NCBI GenBank assembly: GCA_006546595.1
Contig: VIAD01000002.1
Location: 189,510 to 253,509 of the forward strand
DNA: 64,000 nucleotides
DNA from: Moraxellaceae bacterium AER2_44_116
GTDB taxonomy: Bacteria > Pseudomonadota > Gammaproteobacteria > Pseudomonadales > Moraxellaceae
Direction of reading: 5' to 3'
The position numbers and the translations under genes were made by a program. Positions within the stretch are counted from its first letter, which is position 1. The number at the start of each line of letters is the position of its first letter. Below the pieces are notes generated by a model, which saw only the letters and a list, made by a program, of their open reading frames with translations, was not told the DNA's origin and made no database searches. Of this stretch, positions 17,464-24,811 are shown one piece after another.

Positions 17464-18735
17464 TTAACTGGTGTCGAGCTCACCATAGGCGTTTCGGAAT
17501 CTTGACCAGAAAGGTCTAATTTGTTGCCTGATTTTAATTGATTGTGTGATTTTTGCTGCTCGGTAGCAATAGCTATGAAAAGTCCTTTTGCCGTGATGAG
17601 TAACTGTTTTACTAAAGCGTTTTCTCAAATGAACTTTACGGCCATGTGAAAACTCATTTTTAATTTTTAACTTTTTGGAAAATCTACCTAGTGTTGATTC
17701 TCTTATTAAAATATTTTTGCCGTCAAATGTGAGTCCAAGATATTTCAATGGCTTAGAACAGCTAATTTCTCCAATTTTATTTTTATAAAAAAATATAGAC
17801 TCTGTTTTTTCTTCTTGTATTTCTAAATGGATTTCTCTGACTAATCCGTATGCAAAATCACGGGTAGGTACTAGATGCTTTCTGTCTAATATAATAATTA
17901 TGTCGTCACAATATCTAAAATAGCTACCATTTATAGATTTAATAAAATTTGATAAAATAACATCAAATTCCATCATGTATATATTTGATAACATTGCACT
18001 AACGGGTGAGCCTTGTGGAATTCCCGCTTTCTTTGAGTTTATCTTAATATGATTTTTATCTTTAGCTCTTATTTTTTCTCTGAAATCTTTTGGGGAGCAA
18101 TATCTATTCATTGGGACTTTTTTGCTTTGCCAAAAATCTATATCAAGAGCTTTAAGAATGTCAATTTTATCAATGTAGGCATAACTTGTAAGGCTGCTAA
18201 AAACTTTAAAATTAGACTGAGATAATTTTTCGACTTTTAATAAATTTATCCACATTTTTTTTAAGTAGACATGATCTAAAGAATTAAAGAATTTTTTTAC
18301 ATCTAAGCATAATACTGCACACTCCTTACGACTTTTAACAATATCAAATACATCATTAGCAAAATGTATATTAGATTTATTGTTTATTGACCTGAACGCA
18401 ATTACTTTTTCGGAAAGTTCATTTTCTTTTAAGAATCTTTCATAATGCTCAGATAAATGCTCTGCATAATATGAGTAAATGGCACTATCTAAATGCGAGG
18501 CATACATTATTTCTCTTTCTTTTGTATTGAATTTAACTTTGTTAGCTACTCTTTTAATTTTTCCCGTTATAGATGTGAATTTTATGAATGGATAAAATGA
18601 ATGATTGCAAATATTATTTTCAATATTGTTTGGTGAGAAAAATGTATGCAAGAACTGATTTGAACGTACAAGGTCAAAGTGAGTATAAGAGCGTTTATTA
18701 AGAAAGGATGGTCGAAGAGGTGAACACTCATCCAT
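17464..18735 (-). CDS. Defence-type reverse transcriptase, DRT2-like
   Basis: A 423-residue protein. RT motifs in order: motif A LCLDVKKFFNSLDH (Asp about 145), motif B AGIPQGSPVSAMLSN (about 237-250) and motif C YCDD (275-278), then LKYLGLTFDG. The N-terminal SYTHFD segment, the YCDD active site, the lack of intron maturase or retron VTG features, and the size fit the UG/DRT class; the best guess is DRT2 (UG2). An AAAGGGA ribosome site precedes the ATG. About 360 bases of structured noncoding leader lie upstream behind a good promoter, as in DRT2 systems, where the RT copies such an RNA by rolling-circle synthesis into a toxic repetitive gene that stops phage. The gene is visibly richer in A+T than its neighbours. 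DRT9 or another UG group is the main alternative. Confidence 0.82.
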   Translation of the reverse strand: MDECSPLRPSFLNKRSYTHFDLVRSNQFLHTFFSPNNIENNICNHSFYPFIKFTSITGKIKRVANKVKFNTKEREIMYASHLDSAIYSYYAEHLSEHYERFLKENELSEKVIAFRSINNKSNIHFANDVFDIVKSRKECAVLCLDVKKFFNSLDHVYLKKMWINLLKVEKLSQSNFKVFSSLTSYAYIDKIDILKALDIDFWQSKKVPMNRYCSPKDFREKIRAKDKNHIKINSKKAGIPQGSPVSAMLSNIYMMEFDVILSNFIKSINGSYFRYCDDIIIILDRKHLVPTRDFAYGLVREIHLEIQEEKTESIFFYKNKIGEISCSKPLKYLGLTFDGKNILIRESTLGRFSKKLKIKNEFSHGRKVHLRKRFSKTVTHHGKRTFHSYCYRAAKITQSIKIRQQIRPFWSRFRNAYGELDTS

Positions 18736-19098
18736 GAAGAAATTCCCTTTTCTTAGCGGCTAGATTTCAGAGAAGTTTGTATGGTCTCTTCTCTTTTTTA
18801 AATGCACACGGGATCACGACATTCCCTGAAAAACATGTTGCACCAATCAGAAGCCTTACACAGCCATGTGTATTCTCGGGATACATCCAACTCCCAAAGT
18901 CGCATAAATGTTGCGAGAACTAGTAGCATTAGCATTGGCTATGTTACTTGTACAAGTTGTTGGTGTACCACACGAAGCAGCGATAATTATTACGAATACA
19001 ATAATTACATTGGCTTCACATAGAGTCAGTAAACTTGATAAGGATAAATAACCATGATAGACTTTCTGTTCATTTCCTTGCTCTCTAAAAGAGCAAGC
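18736..19098 (-). ncRNA. Structured leader RNA, candidate template RNA of the reverse transcriptase
   Basis: No ATG-started gene with a ribosome site fits here. Read on the minus strand it begins with an 8-bp hairpin (cttgctct / agagcaag, 19097-19077). Further possible hairpins: aattatt / aataatt (19006-18985), the palindrome acttgtacaagt (18957-18946), cgca / tgcg (18915-18901), tacaca / tgtgta (18872-18857) and agagaag / cttctct (18794-18769), the last just before the RT ribosome site. Both strands are stop-free in the same codon phase over about 160 bases. Position, size and structure match DRT2-type ncRNAs, but the RNA's ends and template segment are inferred. Confidence 0.6.
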
Positions 19099-19099
19099 A

Positions 19100-19133
19100 C
19101 TTATACAATAAGTAAAATTGTTTCCAAAGTCAA
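19100..19133 (-). promoter_or_regulatory. Promoter of the ncRNA-RT transcript
   Basis: On the minus strand TTGACT (19133-19128) is followed after 17 bases by TATTGT. An overlapping alternative is TTGGAA with a 16-base spacer and TATAAG. Either puts the start of transcription at or just before the first leader hairpin at 19097. Confidence 0.6.
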
Positions 19134-19135
19134 CG

Positions 19136-19517
19136 TTAATTACGACCTTGATTGTTTAAAAAATGCCCTGCTTCTGTGACACACTCCCATAATGTATGAA
19201 AGTTAGCGCGACCATGTTTTTTTAGCATAGTTGTTGCTGTTTCATGGTGTGGGCTATCTTTGGCAATGAGAGCAACTAAAAAGCCTGAATATCCATACTT
19301 TTTCTTGAGGGCTGCTTTAACTGCGCGTTTGGTTTCGCTAGGGTGGTCTTCCGATAAGTCTAATAATCCCGTACCTAAATATTTTTCATTGGTACGTTGA
19401 CAGCGATACGCAGTAATTGCCTCATGTAGAGCTTTGGAGGGATTCATGCGGGTATCTTTACATAGTATTTTCAAAGCTTCTATTGCACTATCATTGAGTT
19501 CTAGCATTAGTAGCCAT
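19136..19517 (-). pseudogene. Broken antitoxin/PIN-toxin (VapBC-like) remnant
   Basis: Residues from LNDSAIEALKILCKDTRMNP onward look like an antitoxin. In the same frame this runs into YSGFLVALIAKDSPHHETA..., the N-terminal part of a PIN domain, which stops after about 50 residues. The PIN start is damaged: the first catalytic Asp position is Tyr in GYSGFL. The toxin's C-terminal acidic residues are missing. The ATG with a good AAGGAG site (19517) reaches a stop after 8 codons, so a frameshift near the start is likely; the open frame itself can only begin at an ATG at 19507 or a TTG at 19537. The gene breaks off exactly where the ncRNA promoter of the RT begins, so the RT locus probably replaced its 3' end. 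Confidence 0.65.
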
Positions 19518-19541
19518 GTCAGACTCCTTTTTATCAATCAT

Positions 19542-19577
19542 CATAGCCACAATTGTAATGATTGTTTAATGGCTATG
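19542..19577. promoter_or_regulatory. Palindrome upstream of the broken antitoxin gene
   Basis: Perfect arms catagcca and tggctatg with an inner acaat / attgt pair. It sits about 25 bases upstream of the antitoxin remnant and is the likely old autoregulatory operator. Confidence 0.5.
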
Positions 19578-19625
19578 TTAACCAGCCTAGCAAGCCCATG
19601 TTGCATACGAGCTACTGATACCAAA

Positions 19626-19673
19626 GCTTGATACTAGCGGATTTTATTGGCTGATGTGGAGTTATTGTGAGGG
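19626..19673. repeat. 48-bp direct repeat, right copy
   Basis: Identical to 17305-17352, 2321 bases away and in the same orientation. Its right flank (19674 onward) differs from the left copy's right flank immediately after the last G, so the identity has sharp ends. Confidence 0.9.
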
Positions 19674-20019
19674 TGATAAACCATTAATGATTTTAAGATA
19701 GGTTTTGTGCTTACAATTCCATATTCAAAATAAATTTGCACAATGTGGCTAAGTTATGTATTGTTTGATGTGTTAGTGTTGATTTGTAAACAAATACTTT
19801 ATTATAAGTTTGCAAATAATATTCAGTCAGGGACGGCTGTGCAGTTCAATTTTACTTCTTACGTTTCCTGCCTGATATTTTCTTCTACTTCAAATTGTAT
19901 GATGTTTAACAAGCGCATTGGCTTGCATTTGAACTCGCTGTTGATTGGCGTTGTGCCGAGTCGTGTTTGATCCCACACACGTCCACGGCAATATTAAAGG
20001 GATATAATAGGTAACTATC
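19674..20019. other. Gene-free stretch right of the RT island
   Basis: 346 bases of A+T-rich sequence. An open frame of 75 codons on the plus strand has no ribosome site and no recognisable content. If the segment between the 48-bp repeats was inserted, this stretch may hold the original upstream region of ppc. AAAGGG near its end may serve the next gene. Confidence 0.4.
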
Positions 20020-20355
20020 ATGAAAGAAGTCGAAAAAGGAACGATGCTTGGTTCAGGGCAACATGAGTTTTTTGTTGTTAATCTGACTCGAAGCGCATTG
20101 ACAGGTTCTGTCGTATGGAGCAATAACTCTAGTGAATACTCAATAGATGTGAATGGATTGCAACCAGGCAGTGTTTCGGTTAAGCAGGCATTTGCGCCAG
20201 CATCTGGTCATAAAGATTATTGGAAATGGACAGAAAAAGGGCGTGATTATCAACTTAATTGCTACGATGATGATCGTTATGCGGTTGTTACCATCAGCGA
20301 ATATGGCATTGGCGTTTTGGTAACTTCAACTAGCCCAGATACTTGGAAATGGTAA
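20020..20355 (+). CDS. Hypothetical 111-residue protein
   Basis: A small protein without signal peptide or membrane segment, beta-rich by eye, with several Trp residues (DYWKWTEKG, TWKW at the C-terminus) and phrases such as SIDVNGLQPGSVSV. I do not recognise the family. A weak AGGT lies 8 bases before the ATG. It stands alone beside the RT island and is followed by a long-loop hairpin, so it may be accessory DNA. Its codon pattern does not look like a shadow of another gene. Confidence 0.55.
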   Translation: MKEVEKGTMLGSGQHEFFVVNLTRSALTGSVVWSNNSSEYSIDVNGLQPGSVSVKQAFAPASGHKDYWKWTEKGRDYQLNCYDDDRYAVVTISEYGIGVLVTSTSPDTWKW

Positions 20356-20371
20356 TGTACTGAGTATTACC

Positions 20372-20424
20372 AGCACGGTTTTGCTCTACAGATGTTTAAT
20401 TTCTGACAGTGGCCAAGCCGTGCT
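20372..20424 (+). terminator. Possible hairpin terminator, long loop
   Basis: agcacgg (20372-20378) can pair with ccgtgct (20418-20424) across a 39-base loop, followed by ttagttcttt. It lies after the hypothetical gene and before the convergent rsmB operon. Confidence 0.4.
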
Positions 20425-20467
20425 TTAGTTCTTTGCCCTCAGCAATCCTCTAATCCTCCTTATCCCC

Positions 20468-20548
20468 TTACCGCAGTTTAACCCAAACCAACAAACCCAA
20501 CCCGCCAAACACTAAGACAATAAACCCCAACTCAATCAGCCAAAACAT
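20468..20548 (-). CDS. 26-residue membrane peptide downstream of rsmB
   Basis: The ATG overlaps the rsmB stop (TGATG), which suggests coupled translation. The peptide begins MFWLIELGFIVLVFGGLG, continues as one hydrophobic helix and ends VKLR with the positive charges on one side. This looks like a single-pass small membrane protein with the basic end inside. No family is recognised; the overlap and clean composition are the only support. Confidence 0.45.
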   Translation of the reverse strand: MFWLIELGFIVLVFGGLGLLVWVKLR

Positions 20549-21846
20549 CAGGCGATTTTCTCTAACAACGCATAATAAAAACCATCACCACCCTGTACGC
20601 TTGGAAATATCTGCCGACCAACAGGCCGCGTCACACCCCAATCAGCATCAATCATTATTTCGCGAGCATTAGCGGTATGGTGCAAAAACGATCCTACTTG
20701 CAGTTCATTTTCTGCTTTTAACACCGAGCAAGTGGCATACAACAAACGACCACCGACCTTTAGTGTTGGCCATAACGCCGCCAAAATCTGCGCTTGCAAC
20801 GCCACCGTTTGCGAAACATCACTGGCCTTACGCAACAATTTAATATCAGGATGACGACGAATCACTCCCGTTGCCGTACACGGCGCATCCAACAAAATGG
20901 CATCAAACTGAGCGTCAGTTGCCCAAGTATGTGGTTGGCTGGCATCGGCGGTTAGTACCTGCACAAACGGAAAATTCAGTTTTAATCGTGCGAGGTTTTC
21001 GTGCATCCGTTTAACGCGTTTTTCTTCGTTATCAATCGCTAATAACTGCTGATAATCCGCTTGCTCTAACAAATGCGCCGTTTTGCCCGCAGGGGCAGCG
21101 CAGGCATCCAAAACAACACTATTGGCCGCAGGGTTCAATAACACCGCTGCTAATTGCGCCGATTCATCTTGTACCGAAAAGCCCCCTTCGGCATATAACG
21201 GTAAACTGGTGACATCACACAATTGTGTTAAACGAATGCCTACCGACGAATATTGGCAAGCGGTCGCTTCAATGTCTTGTGCTTGTAATAACGCTAAATA
21301 GTCTGCGGTGGTGATTTGGCGCGTATTGACCCGTAAAGTTAAGTCTGCTGCTTGATTATTGGCCGCCATAATATCATCAGCATGGTCTGGCCAATCTTTG
21401 CGTAATTGTTTTACCAACCATTCAGGGTGGGCGTGTTGATATTTAACCGCATTCGCGCAGAGTGATTCTTGCTCACGCTGAACACCCCGTAGCAAAGCAT
21501 TTAATAAACCTGTCGTGTGGTTATAGCCCAATTGCCGCGCCGCTTCGACGGTTTCGGCAATCGCGGCATGGGCAGGAATACGTGTACGCAGTAACTGATA
21601 AATACCCAAGGCCAATAATGCTAATACAGGGAAATCTTTAATCGGCTTTTTTAACAATGGCCGAGTAATGGCCTGAAAATACAGCCATTCTCGTGCTGTA
21701 CCATAGACTAAATTTTGTAACAGTGGGCGGTCACGTTCAGGGCAGCGTTCTTGTAACGGCGGTAAGGTGCTACTGAGTGAGGCGTGTTGCTCAATAATCG
21801 GCGCAAGAGCTTGCGCGGCTAAAGCTCGAACATTCAGTTTGCTCAT
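20548..21846 (-). CDS. rsmB: 16S rRNA m5C967 methyltransferase
   Basis: A 432-residue enzyme: N-terminal NusB-like RNA-binding domain (residues 1-140), then a Rossmann methyltransferase with the SAM site DACAAPAGKTAHLLE, the catalytic-Cys motif DAPCTATGVIRRHPDIK and YATCSVLKAEN. It methylates C967 of 16S rRNA. It overlaps fmt by 4 bases, the usual fmt-rsmB (sun) order. Confidence 0.95.
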   Translation of the reverse strand: MSKLNVRALAAQALAPIIEQHASLSSTLPPLQERCPERDRPLLQNLVYGTAREWLYFQAITRPLLKKPIKDFPVLALLALGIYQLLRTRIPAHAAIAETVEAARQLGYNHTTGLLNALLRGVQREQESLCANAVKYQHAHPEWLVKQLRKDWPDHADDIMAANNQAADLTLRVNTRQITTADYLALLQAQDIEATACQYSSVGIRLTQLCDVTSLPLYAEGGFSVQDESAQLAAVLLNPAANSVVLDACAAPAGKTAHLLEQADYQQLLAIDNEEKRVKRMHENLARLKLNFPFVQVLTADASQPHTWATDAQFDAILLDAPCTATGVIRRHPDIKLLRKASDVSQTVALQAQILAALWPTLKVGGRLLYATCSVLKAENELQVGSFLHHTANAREIMIDADWGVTRPVGRQIFPSVQGGDGFYYALLEKIA

Positions 21847-22808
21847 GCGGATTCGCCAAGTGTTGTGCCAATCTGAAACAGTTCTTTACGCGAGTTTAAA
21901 ATATCAACATGACGCAAGGCTTTGCCGTTGGGTAGTTGTAAATTATCTAAAGCAACAATGCCGCCATCACCTGCGGCAATCCATAAACCTTGTTTGTCCG
22001 CACGAATAATCATGCCCGCAGGAGCAGTGGTTTTTTCGCCTGTAACGATATGGGCTTGCCAAACCCGCACAATTTGACCTTGGACTTGGGTATAAGCCAC
22101 AGGCCACGCATTAAACGCACGCACCGCACGCGTAATATCAAGTGCCGAGTTTTTCCAATGGATATTACCTTCTTCTTTAGTCAGCTTGCTGGCATAAGTT
22201 GCTAAGGCTTCATCTTGAGCAATAGGAGGGAAAGGTTCATCGTTATCTATTGCTTCTAGTACCGTTAGTAAGGCATCGCCACCTAGAAAAGCTAAACGGT
22301 CATGCAAGCTGGCGGAGGTATCGTGTTCAGAAATAGGGCAGGACATTTTATATATCATCGCCCCTGTATCTAGGCCGACATCCATTTGCATAATGGTAAT
22401 GCCCGTTTCTTTATCACCCGTCAAAATCGCCCGTTGAATCGGGGCGGCACCACGCCAACGCGGTAACAACGAGCCGTGGACATTAATACAGCCCAAACGT
22501 GGTGTCTCTAACACGGTTTTGGGCAAAATTAAGCCATAAGCCGCAACGACCATTAAATCGGCATCCAGTTCGGCTAACTCCGCTTGTGCGCCACTATCAC
22601 GTAAAGATAACGGCTGAAAAATAGGCAGCTTCCGCGCCAGTGCCAATTCTTTGACAGGGCTAGGTTTTAACTCACGACCTCTACCGACAGGACGATCAGG
22701 CTGAGTATAAACACCCACGACTTCATGGTGCGTATGTAATAACGCACGTAAGGATTCTGCGGCGAAGGCGGGCGTGCCTGCAAAAATAATGCGGAGCGGA
22801 CTAGCCAA
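21843..22808 (-). CDS. fmt: Methionyl-tRNA formyltransferase
   Basis: A 321-residue enzyme that formylates initiator Met-tRNA with 10-formyl-THF. It shows FAGTPAFAAESL at the N-terminus, the folate/catalytic segment NVHGSLLPRWRGAAPIQRAI with the catalytic Asn-His, the Asp of LDTGAMI, and a C-terminal OB-like tRNA-binding domain. It is the middle gene of def-fmt-rsmB; a 17-bp-arm inverted repeat separates it from def. Confidence 0.96.
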   Translation of the reverse strand: MASPLRIIFAGTPAFAAESLRALLHTHHEVVGVYTQPDRPVGRGRELKPSPVKELALARKLPIFQPLSLRDSGAQAELAELDADLMVVAAYGLILPKTVLETPRLGCINVHGSLLPRWRGAAPIQRAILTGDKETGITIMQMDVGLDTGAMIYKMSCPISEHDTSASLHDRLAFLGGDALLTVLEAIDNDEPFPPIAQDEALATYASKLTKEEGNIHWKNSALDITRAVRAFNAWPVAYTQVQGQIVRVWQAHIVTGEKTTAPAGMIIRADKQGLWIAAGDGGIVALDNLQLPNGKALRHVDILNSRKELFQIGTTLGESA

Positions 22809-22886
22809 GAAAATAAACCTCTAATCTAAAATGGAGATGTTGATGCTTTGGAAACCCTCACTCTAACTCCTGCATCCTTGCAGTTG

Positions 22887-22931
22887 TCTCCCTCAGGGAG
22901 AGGAATTAATACTCCCTCTCCCTGAGGGAGA
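22887..22931. repeat. Inverted repeat between def and fmt
   Basis: Perfect 17-bp arms (tctccctcagggagagg / cctctccctgagggaga) around an 11-base centre, each arm itself palindromic. The surrounding text (gggctggggtgagg) resembles a type of dispersed element common in proteobacterial intergenic DNA. It would form a strong hairpin within the def-fmt transcript. Confidence 0.75.
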
Positions 22932-22954
22932 GGGCTGGGGTGAGGATTAACTAT

Positions 22955-23461
22955 TTAAGCGTTTTGCTTTTGCTGTTTGAGCATTTTAGCTTTAATACGT
23001 TGACGTTTGAGTGACGATAAATAGTCAACAAACAATTTACCGTCTAAATGGTCTTGTTCATGTTGCAAACAAACGGCCAGTAAGCCATCGGCTTCTAATG
23101 TAAACGACTCACCGTGTTCATTGAGAGCTGTTACCGAAACCCGCGCATAACGTTCAACAAAATCGTAAATGCTCGGCACAGACAGGCAACCTTCCTCGTA
23201 AGGAACAGTTGCATCAGTGAGCGGCGTGATGACAGGATTAATAAAAACCATCGGTTGATTTTTTTCTTCGGTAATATCAATCACCAAAAGGCGAATATGA
23301 TGATTCACTTGTGATGCCGCCAAACCGACTCCAGGAGCATCATACATCGTTTCGAGCATATCATTCGCCAGCCGACGAATGGTATCATCTACCACTAAGA
23401 CAGGTTTTGCCTTCGTCCGTAAGCGCGGATCAGGGAAATGCAGAATCGGAAGTTTTGCCAT
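22955..23461 (-). CDS. def: Peptide deformylase
   Basis: A 168-residue metalloenzyme that removes the formyl group from new polypeptides. Its three motifs are present: GVGLAASQVN, EEGCLSVPS with the metal Cys, and QHEQDHLDG with the metal histidines (Gln where Met is usual in HEMDHL). I start it at MAKLPILHFPDPRL (23461), with AGGTAA 8 bases upstream; the frame extends to 23488. It is functionally linked to the next gene, fmt. Confidence 0.95.
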   Translation of the reverse strand: MAKLPILHFPDPRLRTKAKPVLVVDDTIRRLANDMLETMYDAPGVGLAASQVNHHIRLLVIDITEEKNQPMVFINPVITPLTDATVPYEEGCLSVPSIYDFVERYARVSVTALNEHGESFTLEADGLLAVCLQHEQDHLDGKLFVDYLSSLKRQRIKAKMLKQQKQNA

Positions 23462-23623
23462 AATGCGAATTACCTGTTGTTTAATCACAACAATGCTTGC
23501 TAAGCTCTTGAGCTTGTTGTAAAAGTGCGTTTATTGAGTCGAATAATAAAACGAAGACTCTTGGCTTATTATAGCGGTCTTGTTAGCGTGCGACCATAAG
23601 TCCCGCCAAGAAGGGAATTGATA

Positions 23624-24721
23624 ATGAAAAAATTGGTGTTAATTGCTCTCGCGTCAACGGTTTTTGCGGCTCCATTACAGGCTGATACTACGCCTGTCGA
23701 TGTCAAAGCCAATGCCCCCGAACGTTATACGGTCAAAAAAGGCGATACCCTATGGGATATTGCCAACCGATATTTAAAAGATGCATGGCGTTGGCCAGAA
23801 ATTTGGCAGGCCAATCAAAAAATTCGGAATCCCCATTTGATTTTTCCGGGCGATAGTCTGTTGCTGTGTCACATTCAAGACAGAGCCATTGTTGCTGTCG
23901 ATGAGGGGGGTGGATGTGATGAAGTTATTGCTAACTTTACCAACTCGGCTTCTGTGGGGGGGGAGAGTGGTCAAGGCAAGCTGAGTCCAGAAATCCGTTA
24001 TGAAGAATTGAGTGTTGCCATTCCTGCGATTCCTTTACAGGTGATTCGAGCTTATCTTTCGGATAGCCGTGTGATGGGGGCGGAAGAGTTTGCTAAAGCA
24101 CCTTATGTGGTGTCAGGTGAAAGCAAACGTGTGATTACGGGGCAGGGCGATAAAGTCTATATCCGTGGTACAGATATGCCATTAGGAGAGAGCTTTGGTC
24201 TTTATCGTAAAGGTCTGCGTTATGATGATCCAGACACCAAAGAATTTTTAGGTTTTGAAGCCGAAGATATTGGCTCTGGTACGATTACTGCCGTTGAAGG
24301 TGATATTGCGACGTTAGAAGTATCGCGGACAACCCAAGAAGTGCGTATTGAAGATCGAGTATTTGCGAACGAAGCACGAGCTGTAACCCCCATTTTTTAC
24401 CCCAGTAACCCTGAAAATGTTAAATCGGGTCGTATTGTTCGTATTATGTCTTCATTGGGCAATGGTGGTTTAAACAGTGTCATCGTATTGAATCGTGGCG
24501 AGCGTGACGGTGTTAAACAAGGGCATACGTTTGCGTTATATCAGCGTGGCGGCTTAATGCGCGATCGAGTCAAAGATGGCTTAGTCCGTCTGCCATCTGA
24601 GCGTGCAGGTTTAGCGATGGTATTTCGTACGTTTAACAAAGTCAGTTACGCGATTATTTTACGTGCATCAACGGCCATTTCTATTGGTGATGAAGTTCGC
24701 CCACCCATTAGTGGTGATTAA
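23624..24721 (+). CDS. Exported LysM peptidoglycan-binding protein
   Basis: A 365-residue protein with a signal peptide (MKKLVLIALASTVFAAPLQA), one LysM domain at about residues 33-85 (YTVKKGDTLWDIANRYLKDA, then WPEIWQANQ.IRNPHLIFPGDSL), and a beta-rich C-terminal part of unknown role. The LysM domain binds peptidoglycan in the periplasm. The ATG at 23624 follows AAGGGA. Divergent from def, next to dprA: this is the conserved def-lysM-dprA arrangement of Pseudomonadales. Confidence 0.92.
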   Translation: MKKLVLIALASTVFAAPLQADTTPVDVKANAPERYTVKKGDTLWDIANRYLKDAWRWPEIWQANQKIRNPHLIFPGDSLLLCHIQDRAIVAVDEGGGCDEVIANFTNSASVGGESGQGKLSPEIRYEELSVAIPAIPLQVIRAYLSDSRVMGAEEFAKAPYVVSGESKRVITGQGDKVYIRGTDMPLGESFGLYRKGLRYDDPDTKEFLGFEAEDIGSGTITAVEGDIATLEVSRTTQEVRIEDRVFANEARAVTPIFYPSNPENVKSGRIVRIMSSLGNGGLNSVIVLNRGERDGVKQGHTFALYQRGGLMRDRVKDGLVRLPSERAGLAMVFRTFNKVSYAIILRASTAISIGDEVRPPISGD

Positions 24722-24756
24722 CAACGTATTATCGTTTTTGCAGTCAATCTGCATCA

Positions 24757-24784
24757 GGGCTGTCTGGATAGACAGCCCTTTTTT
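24757..24784 (+). terminator. Intrinsic terminator after the LysM gene
   Basis: gggctgtc and gacagccc form an 8-bp stem with a 6-base loop, followed by six T residues. Confidence 0.92.
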
Positions 24785-24811
24785 ATGTGACAACGAATGG
24801 GTCAAGGAATC

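Noticed and set aside
18802..19023. 73-codon ATG-started frame on the plus strand across the RT leader
   Set aside because: Not listed as a normal gene: no ribosome site, odd composition and it is antisense to the predicted ncRNA. Kept only as part of the endless-ORF observation.
19904..19956. Possible integron attC site (gtttaac ... gttgtgc)
   Set aside because: The end boxes roughly fit, but the inner L boxes are not complementary and there is no integrase or cassette series.
19743..19970. 75-codon open frame right of the RT island
   Set aside because: No ribosome site, no recognisable motif, low-quality hydrophobic composition in A+T-rich DNA.
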